Under the pieces are notes generated by a model that was given only the letters and a program-made list of their open reading frames with translations, was not told the DNA's origin and made no database searches. Shown in pieces: positions 1 to 5,776 of a DNA stretch of 7,853 nt. Position 1 is the first letter of the stretch, and every line of letters begins with the position of its first letter. Both the position numbers and the translations under genes were made by a program. The DNA comes from Janthinobacterium lividum. GTDB taxonomy: Bacteria > Pseudomonadota > Gammaproteobacteria > Burkholderiales > Burkholderiaceae_D. The DNA lies in NCBI GenBank assembly GCA_945864765.1, contig CAMBDR010000177.1, positions 1 through 7,853 of the forward strand, in the 5' to 3' direction.

Positions 1-416
1 ACCGCAGCCACTTGCATGGCATCCCCCGCACCCAGGGTTTTAAATACATGCTGATAAAATCCTTCGAGCAAACCCACGCTCCACTCCAATTGCTCATCAC
101 CAAAAGCTTGCGCCAGCGGCGCGGCATAATGGTAGATATCGACATTGGCCTTGGCTTCCTGAAGGCTAACCCAGCCCCAATTCATGGTTTGCCAAAATTC
201 ATTCAAACTCGCTTCCAGGTCGGCCAAGGTTTCCACGCCGAGAAAGCGCGCTTCCACGTCAATTGCAAAGCGCGCGCCCACTTGCGTGAACAATTGTCGC
301 AAATCAGCAACATCAGCACGTTCCGCCATTTCGACCGCGAGCGCGCGTAAAATCGGCAGCCATTGCGGGGCCACTTGTTGGGCGCGGAAATATTGCTCCA
401 GGGTAGATGCTTCCAT
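1..416 (-). CDS. bcsD: Cellulose synthase subunit BcsD (partial, C-terminus beyond window edge)
   Basis: BcsD is a small periplasmic/cell-envelope subunit of bacterial cellulose synthase that helps order glucan chains during export. The 138 codons present read as a mainly helical protein. The segment LEASLNEFWQTMNWGWVSLQ (residues 67-86) and WSVGLLEGFYQHVF (112-125) match the Komagataeibacter BcsD patterns around 'ELNALLALIGWGTVTLE' and 'VLEGLYGRW', as recalled from the family. There is no signal peptide, which is normal for BcsD. The family is about 155-160 residues long, so roughly 20 C-terminal residues are missing off the left edge. The ATG at 416 is preceded by AAAGGAGA (complement of 427-434), about 10 bases upstream. 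In betaproteobacteria bcsD often opens the operon, so bcsQ/A/B/C-type genes would be expected to the left (inference). The identification rests on motif recall, not an alignment. Confidence 0.82.
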   Translation of the reverse strand, partial: MEASTLEQYFRAQQVAPQWLPILRALAVEMAERADVADLRQLFTQVGARFAIDVEARFLGVETLADLEASLNEFWQTMNWGWVSLQEAKANVDIYHYAAPLAQAFGDEQLEWSVGLLEGFYQHVFKTLGAGDAMQVAA

Positions 417-426
417 TGTGTTTTTG

Positions 427-434
427 TCTCCTTT
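427..434 (-). promoter_or_regulatory. Ribosome binding site of bcsD
   Basis: The minus strand reads AAAGGAGA here, a near-consensus Shine-Dalgarno sequence about 10 bases before the ATG at 416. It supports that start codon. No in-frame upstream ATG with a better site was seen. Confidence 0.7.
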
Positions 435-618
435 ATTTGGAAAACAGTGTTCTGAAAGTGCTATCAGGCCATGTTAAACCATAGAGGTTCAGGTCGAATT
501 GCGCGTGTTTTGGGCGGATGGGCAGCGTAAAGCGATTGCTTTCTTAGTCTACCTTGTTTTTTTGGGAGAAACACGCCGGGCCAGGGTATCAGATCAGGGA
601 TTGTGCCAGCCGCGTCGG
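435..618. other. Intergenic region between the RHH gene and bcsD
   Basis: This stretch of about 180 bases separates the stop codon of the ribbon-helix-helix gene from the bcsD leader, both on the minus strand. I found no convincing coding region, no GC-rich hairpin followed by a T-tract on the minus strand, and no good -35/-10 pair. A bcs promoter should lie here if bcsD opens its operon, but it may use an alternative sigma factor or an activator. Read-through from the SPFH/RHH unit cannot be excluded. Confidence 0.4.
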
Positions 619-795
619 TTACTCCGGATCATCCATCGGTGGGGGAATGAATTTGCGAAATTTTGCCAGACTATCGCGCAGCATATATTCAATTTGCGCA
701 TTCACACTGCGCATCTCCTGGGCGGCCAGCGCTTCGAGTTCGGCCCATAATTTGGGGTCAACCCGAAGCAAAAATTGTTTTTTACCGCTTGCCAT
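619..795 (-). CDS. Arc-like ribbon-helix-helix DNA-binding protein
   Basis: This 58-residue protein has the layout of the Arc/MetJ superfamily. A short basic beta-strand segment, KKQFLLRVDPKLW (residues 5-17), is followed by two helices (about 16-28 and 31-47, with SVNAQIEYMLRDSL as helix B). Such proteins dimerise and place the paired strands in the DNA major groove, usually as autoregulatory repressors. The proline/acidic tail (PPPMDDPE) is short. I chose the ATG at 795: the longer in-frame reading from 861 would overlap the end of the SPFH gene and adds no family-like sequence. The ribosome site is weak (TGGGG about 6 bases upstream), and the 13-bp gap after the SPFH stop suggests translational coupling. 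No toxin gene is adjacent, so it is better read as a regulator of its own two-gene unit than as an antitoxin; that role is inferred. Confidence 0.8.
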   Translation of the reverse strand: MASGKKQFLLRVDPKLWAELEALAAQEMRSVNAQIEYMLRDSLAKFRKFIPPPMDDPE

Positions 796-808
796 GATGG
801 CCCCAGAG

Positions 809-1693
809 TTAGTTATATAAAGTGCCCGTGTTGATGATGGGTTCGACTTCGCGCTCGGCACATAATACCACCAACAAATTGCTTACCATGGCGGCCTTGC
901 GTTCATCATCGAGTTCCACGATTTGTTTTTCCGACATCGCATTGAGCGCCAGTTCTACCATGCTAACGGCACCGAGCACGATTTTTTTGCGCGCAGAAAT
1001 CACGGCTTCGGCTTGTTGGCGGCGCAGCATAACGCCGGCAATTTCAGGCGCATAGGCCAAATGGGTGAGGCGCGCTTCCTGAATGCGTATCCCGGCGGCA
1101 GCCGTGCGCACTTGCAAGGTGTCCACCAAACGGGTTAAAAATACGTCGCCGCCATTCATCAGGGTCAACTCTTTGGTGTCGTCGCTATCATTATGATCAT
1201 AATTAAATTCCGTGGTGACGTGGCGCAAGGCGGCTTCGGCTTGCACCCGCACAAAGGTTTGAAAATCTTCCACATCAAAAATCGCACGGGCAGAATCTTC
1301 AATTTTCCAGACCACGGCAGCGGCAATTTCAACCGGGTTGCCGCGCATGTCGTTGACCTTTAAGCGATCCATATTCAAGTTGTTCGAGCGCAACGAGACT
1401 TTACGCTTGATGTAAAACGGTAGTGACCAGCGCAAACCGCTATCTCTCACCGTTCCGCAGTAGGCACCAAACAAGAGTAAGACTGCCGCTTGATTCGGTT
1501 GCAAGGTATATAGGCCAGTGAAGTTGAAAACGGCAAACAGCACCAGTAACAGGATCGGGATTGCATTGGCAAATGATGGGTTTTCGGGCAAATGGATGAG
1601 GGTAGTAAAGACGCAAATGATGCTGATGACGCCCAGGCAGCAAGCAAGATAGCCGCTAAAGCTGGAAATATTTTTTTCTTGTGTCGTGTTCAT
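809..1693 (-). CDS. SPFH (band 7/prohibitin-like) membrane protein
   Basis: This 294-residue protein has two hydrophobic N-terminal segments (about residues 13-33 and 43-62). An SPFH-type domain of alternating strands and helices follows: 'LYTLQPNQAAVLLLFGAY' (61-78) begins it, 'GLRWSLPFY' (86-94) is the characteristic G-L-x-W/F-P turn, and 'GIRIQEARLTHLAYAPEIAG' (201-220) leads into the helical stalk. The end (about 220-280) is helical and probably mediates oligomerisation. SPFH proteins form ring assemblies that organise membrane microdomains or protease complexes; the specific partner here is unknown. The ATG at 1693 was chosen because GGAG lies 7 bases upstream (complement of 1701-1704). 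The longer in-frame reading to 1834 would start upstream of the predicted transcription start. It is the first gene of a unit with the RHH protein. Confidence 0.85.
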   Translation of the reverse strand: MNTTQEKNISSFSGYLACCLGVISIICVFTTLIHLPENPSFANAIPILLLVLFAVFNFTGLYTLQPNQAAVLLLFGAYCGTVRDSGLRWSLPFYIKRKVSLRSNNLNMDRLKVNDMRGNPVEIAAAVVWKIEDSARAIFDVEDFQTFVRVQAEAALRHVTTEFNYDHNDSDDTKELTLMNGGDVFLTRLVDTLQVRTAAAGIRIQEARLTHLAYAPEIAGVMLRRQQAEAVISARKKIVLGAVSMVELALNAMSEKQIVELDDERKAAMVSNLLVVLCAEREVEPIINTGTLYN

Positions 1694-1700
1694 GACGTGA

Positions 1701-1704
1701 CTCC
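1701..1704 (-). promoter_or_regulatory. Ribosome binding site of the SPFH gene
   Basis: GGAG on the minus strand lies 7 bases before the ATG at 1693. It decides the start against the longer in-frame reading that begins at 1834. Confidence 0.65.
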
Positions 1705-1765
1705 GTATTGAAATGGGAAAAGCTTTCAGAATAATCGTGGCATGACAAGCAAATGCCCGATAAAA

Positions 1766-1793
1766 GATACCAAAGTGAAATCTTTGAAATATC
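1766..1793 (-). repeat. Nested inverted repeat in the SPFH leader
   Basis: An inner dyad CAAAG (1771-1775) / CTTTG (1782-1786) with a 6-base loop is flanked by an outer dyad GATA (1766-1769) / TATC (1790-1793). It falls inside the predicted 5' leader of the SPFH mRNA, just downstream of the 14-bp palindrome. It could be a weak RNA hairpin or a second protein site. The stem is short and AT-rich, so chance remains possible. Confidence 0.35.
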
Positions 1794-1794
1794 G

Positions 1795-1808
1795 CAGTGA
1801 TATCACTG
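1795..1808. promoter_or_regulatory. Perfect 14-bp palindrome, probable operator of the SPFH/RHH unit
   Basis: CAGTGATATCACTG is fully self-complementary. It lies immediately downstream of the minus-strand -10 box (1810-1815), so it covers the expected transcription start. That position is typical of a repressor site that blocks initiation. The obvious candidate binder is the ribbon-helix-helix protein encoded second in the same unit. The palindrome is read directly from the sequence; the binder is inferred. Confidence 0.6.
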
Positions 1809-1809
1809 T

Positions 1810-1838
1810 AATATAAACTAAACTCAAAAGTCAAGCAA
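1810..1838 (-). promoter_or_regulatory. Sigma70-type promoter of the SPFH/RHH unit
   Basis: On the minus strand the -35 box is TTGCTT (complement of 1833-1838) and the -10 box is TATATT (complement of 1810-1815), with a 17-base spacer. The predicted start is near 1803, giving a leader of about 110 bases before the ATG at 1693. A nearby TTGACT offers a better -35 hexamer but only at non-optimal spacing. Confidence 0.6.
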
Positions 1839-1859
1839 TTTATTGAATTTGTCGCTTTT

Positions 1860-1888
1860 TTGTTGGTTGGAAGGCGATTTGTTATAAT
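1860..1888 (+). promoter_or_regulatory. Sigma70-type promoter of ldcA
   Basis: TTGTTG (1860-1865), a 17-base spacer and a consensus TATAAT (1883-1888) form a good promoter. The predicted start is near 1895, giving a leader of only about 23 bases before the GTG at 1918. It is divergent from the SPFH promoter. Confidence 0.65.
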
Positions 1889-1894
1889 CGCCTT
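1871..1894. repeat. 9-bp inverted repeat enclosing the ldcA -10 box
   Basis: AAGGCGATT (1871-1879) and AATCGCCTT (1886-1894) are exact inverse complements separated by six bases, and the TATAAT box straddles the loop and right arm. Such a dyad over a -10 box could be an operator. It might also form a hairpin in DNA or reflect chance. No regulator family is recognised for it. Confidence 0.5.
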
Positions 1895-1917
1895 CTCATT
1901 TCAAAGCGAGTTCAATT

Positions 1918-2835
1918 GTGAATCCAATCAAATTCCGGGTGATTGCCAGTGGTGCCCTCGTCAAGCAAGAACAAGTCATGGCAGCGGCTGAGGTGTTGCG
2001 CGGCTTGGGTCATGTGGTCTCGTTGGGCGAGCATGTGTTTGCCAGCTATCGCTATTTGGCGGGCACCATTGCCCAGCGCGCGGCCGATTTGCAGGCCGCT
2101 TTGGCCGATCCGGAGGTGGACGCCATCTGGATTGCGCGCGGTGGTTTTGGTTCCGCGCAACTCATGGCGGGGCTGGATGCGCTGCCCGTGGCAAAGCCCA
2201 TTATTGGCTATTCCGATAACTGTGTCATTTTGCATGAATTTGCGCGGCGCAATGGCGTGGCGATTCATGGCCCCTGCTTTGAACGCATCGGTGCAACTGA
2301 ACCGGATAAAAAACGGCTGGATGATATCCATGAAGTATTGAGTTTGATTGATCATTTGCGTTGTGGCCATAAAAATCAACGCTTGGCGCGTCAGTTTGCC
2401 GGGCATCAAGTGGCAGGGCCAGTGGTTGACGAGTTGCATGGCAAGGTAACGGGGGGCAATTTGGCCACCATTGTGTCCGTCATGGGTTCGCCATGGGAAC
2501 TCGATTGCGAAGACAAGATATTATTGCTCGAAGATGTGGGCGAAGCCTATTACCGGATCGAGCGCATGTTGCTGCAATTGCAGTTGGCGGGTAAGTTGCA
2601 GGGTTTGGTGGCGGTGGGGTTGGGGGAATTTTCCAATTGCCCACGGCGCGATGTGGCGCACAGCATCGAACAGATTTTCGCCGAATATTTAACACCGCTG
2701 GGCATTCCTTTGTTTGCCGGCTTGCCGTTTGGCCACGGCCAGGTGAATCGCCCGTGGATTTTGCATGAAACCGGTGTTCTGACGCCAGCTGGCTTGAGTT
2801 TGCAACCGCCGTTGGCCGAATGTGACGACGAATAA
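1918..2835 (+). CDS. ldcA: LD-carboxypeptidase (peptidase family S66, muramoyltetrapeptide carboxypeptidase)
   Basis: LdcA is a cytoplasmic serine peptidase that removes the terminal D-Ala from recycled muropeptide tetrapeptides, an L,D-carboxypeptidase step in peptidoglycan recycling. The 305-residue length fits the family. The nucleophile sits in PIIGYSDN (Ser99), the acid in ILLLEDVGEAYYRIERMLLQL (Glu205) and the base in LPFGHGQVNRPW (His273), giving the S66 Ser-Glu-His triad. WIARGGFGSAQLM (71-83) is the conserved RGG segment before the nucleophile. The start is GTG at 1918. An early start is supported by the conserved N-terminal strand (IKFRVIASG) and by the promoter only about 30 bases upstream; the ribosome site is weak. 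Family S66 also contains MccF-type microcin-immunity peptidases, but the stand-alone context favours LdcA. Confidence 0.9.
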   Translation: MNPIKFRVIASGALVKQEQVMAAAEVLRGLGHVVSLGEHVFASYRYLAGTIAQRAADLQAALADPEVDAIWIARGGFGSAQLMAGLDALPVAKPIIGYSDNCVILHEFARRNGVAIHGPCFERIGATEPDKKRLDDIHEVLSLIDHLRCGHKNQRLARQFAGHQVAGPVVDELHGKVTGGNLATIVSVMGSPWELDCEDKILLLEDVGEAYYRIERMLLQLQLAGKLQGLVAVGLGEFSNCPRRDVAHSIEQIFAEYLTPLGIPLFAGLPFGHGQVNRPWILHETGVLTPAGLSLQPPLAECDDE

Positions 2836-2880
2836 AGATGAATCAAGGTGCATGAAGATGAAACAAGGTGCATCAGGATG
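2835..2880 (+). repeat. Short 20-bp tandem repeat after ldcA
   Basis: Two near-identical 20-base units (2835-2854 and 2855-2874) share AAGATGAA, one varying base, then CAAGGTGCAT. A third, partial and diverged unit follows (AGGATG). The array begins at the ldcA stop codon. It is too short to be a CRISPR and resembles a local slippage duplication. Confidence 0.65.
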
Positions 2881-2911
2881 CGTGAACCGAGGCCGGGTGT
2901 TGCGTTCCGGC

Positions 2912-2924
2912 CAAGTTGAACTTG
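2912..2924. repeat. 13-bp palindrome CAAGTT-G-AACTTG
   Basis: A perfect 6+6 dyad around one central G lies between ldcA and the kinase gene, right after a GC-rich stem (GGCCGG 2891-2896 / CCGGCC 2907-2912). Neither hairpin is followed by a T-tract. The palindrome could be an operator of the downstream unit, but no -35/-10 pair is clearly placed near it. Confidence 0.35.
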
Positions 2925-3080
2925 AAAAATCACAGCTTGCAGCCGGGCAAGTGAGGATATTTTTCGTTATTGCGAGTCGCATCGCTTTACAATAAGCACT
3001 TATGATACAGTTGCGATACCGGGCAATTCGCTGGTCAACCCAACCCTTGTTTCCATTGTAGCTAAGGTGCCGAGTTTCTC

Positions 3081-4943
3081 ATGAGTGATCCGAGCGAGGA
3101 TTTTTTACTGATCGAAGACGACGACCCGGTCATTGCCGAGGTCGCGCTGCTGCCGCCATGGAATGTATTGGTGGTGGATGATGACGACCAAGTTCATGCG
3201 GTAACGCGCCTGGTGTTGCGCAGTTTCCAATTTCGCGAACGGGGTTTGCGCCTGATCAGTTGCACCTCCGCACGCGAGGCGTTTGAGGTGTTGCAAACTG
3301 AACCCGATATTGCCTTGGCTTTGGTCGATGTGGTCATGGAAACCAAAACTGCTGGGCTGGATTTGGTGCGGCGTATCCGGCAAGAATTAAAAAACCGCAC
3401 AATACGCCTGATTTTGCGCACCGGCCAACCCGGCCATGCCCCCGAGCAAGATGTGGTGAATACCTATGAAATCGATGCCTATATGGCAAAGACGGATATT
3501 TCAGCACAAAAATTAAGCACCGCCATCGTCGCATCCTTGCGTGCTTATGAATACATTACCGAAATCCAAACCCTCAATGCCGGCCTCGAAGTCTCGGTGG
3601 CCGAGCGTACCGCCGAACTGGTGGATGCCAACAACAGCTTGCAGCAAGCCAATGAAGATTTGGCCAATGCGGTGTCGGTATTGCGTCTGATGGGCGATAT
3701 CGGGCGTGAGATTACCGCCAACCTGGATGCCGAAGCCGTGTTTGATGCCTTGCATCGGCATGTCGGGCGTTTATTGGATGTGCAATTGTTGTCTTTATAT
3801 CGCACCAATGGCAGCGGGAATGTGTTGGAATTTAGCTTCGCTCGCGAAGATGGTCGTCCTTTGCAAAAAGTCTATATTCCCTTCGATTCACCGACTTCGA
3901 ACGCGGCCAAGGCTGCGCGTGAACGGCGCGAACTGTTAATTGAATTAAAGCCGGGGGAAGTGTGTCCGTCGCAAATCCCGGGAACGCGCAATATGCTCAC
4001 CATGTTATATGCGCCGTTAATTGTTGATCAGCGCTTATTGGGGGTGATGTCGATTCAAACCGATCAAACCGGGGCCTATGGTGAGCGCGAATTATTAATT
4101 TTCCGTTCTTTGTGCGCCTATGTGGCCATTGCGCTGGACAACGCGAATACCTTCCGTCAATTGCAGCAAACCCAACAACAATTGGTGGAACAAGAAAAAC
4201 TGGCGGCACTTGGATCATTGGTTGCTGGGGTGGCGCATGAACTCAATACGCCGCTGGGCAATAGTTTGATGATGGCAAGTGCCCTGCAGCAACAGGTGGA
4301 TACCTTTGTCGATAAATTAAACTCCCCCATGATGCAGCGCACCGATTTACTCTCATTTGTGGATGACGTGCAAGAAGCCTCCACCGTGATCGGGCGTAGT
4401 ATTTCGAGTGCCGCTGATTTGGTGAGTAGCTTTAAACAGGTGGCGATGGATCGTACCACCGCCCAGCGCAGGGTATTTAATTTGCATCAAACCAGCCACG
4501 AAATCATCGCCACCATGACCAATCAAATCAAAATTGCAGGTCATAGTATCGAGCTGGATATGCCGGAAGACATTTCCATGAATAGTTACCCTGGCCCATA
4601 TGGTCAGGTTATCTCCAATTTCATCAATAATGCTTTATTGCATGGGTTTGACGGGCGCGCGCAAGGCAAGATGCGTTTGTCGGCGCGGCAAGATGCGCCT
4701 GAGCGGATTACGATAGAATTTTTTGACGATGGGGTTGGCATCAAGGAACCGGACATCAAGCGCATTTTCGACCCCTTCTTTACCACCAAAATGGGGCAGG
4801 GCGGCAATGGATTGGGTTTGTCGATCAGCTATAACATCGTTACTTCGCTGCTCAACGGCCATATCAGCGTGGTGAGTGAGTCGGGGCAAGGGACGCGGTT
4901 TTTGCTGGACATACCGCTGGTGGCTCCAATGCAAGTTCATTAG
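3081..4943 (+). CDS. Soluble hybrid sensor histidine kinase, REC-GAF-HisKA-HATPase
   Basis: A 620-residue cytoplasmic signalling protein with no membrane segment. Residues about 27-150 form a receiver with acidic pocket Asp33/Asp34, phosphoacceptor Asp83 (ALVDVVM), Thr114 (LRTGQPG) and Lys137 (YMAKTD); the LRTGQPG style is typical of receivers found with DUF3369. A coiled coil (about 163-200) leads to a GAF-like sensor domain (about 205-355). The dimerisation domain carries the phosphorylatable His386 in GVAHELNTPLG. The ATPase domain shows the N box (SNFINNALLHGF, Asn513-517), DDGVGI (549-554), DPFFTTK (564-570) and GGNGLGL (574-580). An N-terminal receiver may gate the kinase or accept phosphate from elsewhere. 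The ATG at 3081 follows AAGGTG by about 11 bases. The gene leads a tight unit with a nuclease and a receiver protein. The ligand and output are unknown. Confidence 0.9.
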   Translation: MSDPSEDFLLIEDDDPVIAEVALLPPWNVLVVDDDDQVHAVTRLVLRSFQFRERGLRLISCTSAREAFEVLQTEPDIALALVDVVMETKTAGLDLVRRIRQELKNRTIRLILRTGQPGHAPEQDVVNTYEIDAYMAKTDISAQKLSTAIVASLRAYEYITEIQTLNAGLEVSVAERTAELVDANNSLQQANEDLANAVSVLRLMGDIGREITANLDAEAVFDALHRHVGRLLDVQLLSLYRTNGSGNVLEFSFAREDGRPLQKVYIPFDSPTSNAAKAARERRELLIELKPGEVCPSQIPGTRNMLTMLYAPLIVDQRLLGVMSIQTDQTGAYGERELLIFRSLCAYVAIALDNANTFRQLQQTQQQLVEQEKLAALGSLVAGVAHELNTPLGNSLMMASALQQQVDTFVDKLNSPMMQRTDLLSFVDDVQEASTVIGRSISSAADLVSSFKQVAMDRTTAQRRVFNLHQTSHEIIATMTNQIKIAGHSIELDMPEDISMNSYPGPYGQVISNFINNALLHGFDGRAQGKMRLSARQDAPERITIEFFDDGVGIKEPDIKRIFDPFFTTKMGQGGNGLGLSISYNIVTSLLNGHISVVSESGQGTRFLLDIPLVAPMQVH

Positions 4944-4957
4944 CCTGGGCAGCTGCC

Positions 4958-5776
4958 ATGGCAAAATTGTTGGCAATTGACGGCATGGCGCTGGTGCGGC
5001 GTATTTATGAGGGCACTGAGCAGACTGGTTCTTCCGAAGCGGAAGTTGACGACCATGCCCGACGCGCCTTGCGCCATATGGCCGCTTCTTTCACGCGTTT
5101 ATTGAATACCCAAAATGCCAGCCATGTCTTGTTGGCGTTTGATCACGACGGCCCCACTTGGCGGCATGCACTTTACCCGCAGTACAAAGCACAGCGCGCA
5201 CCGATGCCAGAAGCCTTGCGCCGTCATTTACCCGATTTTTACCGTACCCTGCAAGAATGGGGCTTGCAATTACTCATCGTTCCCGAGGTGGAGGCCGATG
5301 ATGTGATTGCGACCGGGGTGTTGCGCTGGATGCAAGAGCAGCGTGGCCCGGCGGTAATTGCCAGTAGCGATAAAGATTTGCATTGTTTAATCGCGCAGGG
5401 TGCCGTGGTGTTGGATCACTTTAAAAATGAAGTGCGTGACCGCAACTGGGTTGAGCATAAATTTGGCGTGGGGCCGGAATTATTGCCGGATTTATTGGCC
5501 TTGGTGGGGGATGCGGCCGATAATATCCCCGGCGTATCCAAAATCGGCATGAAAACAGCGGCCAAATTATTGCGCGCCTATGGTAGTCTGGATGGCGTGT
5601 TGGCGGGGGCGGGTATTTTGTCGGATGCCACAGGGCAACGCCTGCGCGCCGAGCGCGAGAAGTTGAATTTATCGCGGCAACTAGTACAATTGAAAACGGA
5701 TGTCACCTTGGGCGTGAGTTGGAGCAAGTTGGCGTGGCAGGTTGGAGTGGATGGGATGGGAGGCGAATCGTGCTAA
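4958..5776 (+). CDS. 5'-3' exonuclease / flap-endonuclease-like protein (Xni/PolA-N family)
   Basis: This 272-residue protein matches the stand-alone relatives of the DNA polymerase I 5' nuclease domain, which cut 5' flaps or single-stranded 5' ends using divalent metals. Candidate metal ligands, in order, are Asp8 (LAIDG), Asp62 (AFDHDG), Glu112/Asp114/Asp115 (EVEADDVI), Asp138/Asp140 (SSDKDL) and Asp185/Asp188 (GDAADNIPG). A helix-hairpin-helix DNA-binding segment follows (IPGVSKIGMKTAAKLL, 190-205). There is no polymerase domain. The set of acidic residues looks fuller than I recall for E. coli Xni, so I do not assign that symbol. The ATG at 4958 lies 14 bases after the kinase stop. Its ribosome site is weak, suggesting coupled translation, and its 3' end overlaps the next gene. 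Confidence 0.88.
   Translation: MAKLLAIDGMALVRRIYEGTEQTGSSEAEVDDHARRALRHMAASFTRLLNTQNASHVLLAFDHDGPTWRHALYPQYKAQRAPMPEALRRHLPDFYRTLQEWGLQLLIVPEVEADDVIATGVLRWMQEQRGPAVIASSDKDLHCLIAQGAVVLDHFKNEVRDRNWVEHKFGVGPELLPDLLALVGDAADNIPGVSKIGMKTAAKLLRAYGSLDGVLAGAGILSDATGQRLRAEREKLNLSRQLVQLKTDVTLGVSWSKLAWQVGVDGMGGESC
5758..5763 (+). promoter_or_regulatory. Ribosome binding site of the receiver gene
   Basis: GGGAGG inside the end of the nuclease gene lies 6 bases before GTG at 5770. It decides this start over the in-frame ATG at 5719, which has no such site and would add a low-complexity segment (GVAGWSGWDG) before the receiver fold. Confidence 0.75.

Noticed and set aside
12..350. 112-codon plus-strand reading frame at the left edge
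   Set aside because: It is antisense to bcsD, whose minus-strand product matches a known family and has a good ribosome site.
1694..1834. Longer N-terminus for the SPFH protein (start at 1834)
   Set aside because: The start would lie upstream of the predicted transcription start and translate through the operator. ATG 1693 has a ribosome site and directly precedes the membrane segments.
1912..2439. 175-codon minus-strand reading frame antisense to ldcA
   Set aside because: It lies opposite a well-supported LdcA gene with catalytic residues, has no domain-like sequence, and has no ribosome site or promoter.
2835..2880. CRISPR-like array
   Set aside because: Only two and a half adjoining 20-base units without spacers; it is a simple tandem duplication.
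2891..2912. GC-rich hairpin GGCCGG/CCGGCC as a terminator of ldcA
   Set aside because: No T-tract follows it on the plus strand and the loop is ten bases, so it is not a convincing intrinsic terminator.
2988..2993. TACAAT as the -10 box of the kinase gene
   Set aside because: No acceptable -35 hexamer is found 16-18 bases upstream, so it is not listed as a promoter.
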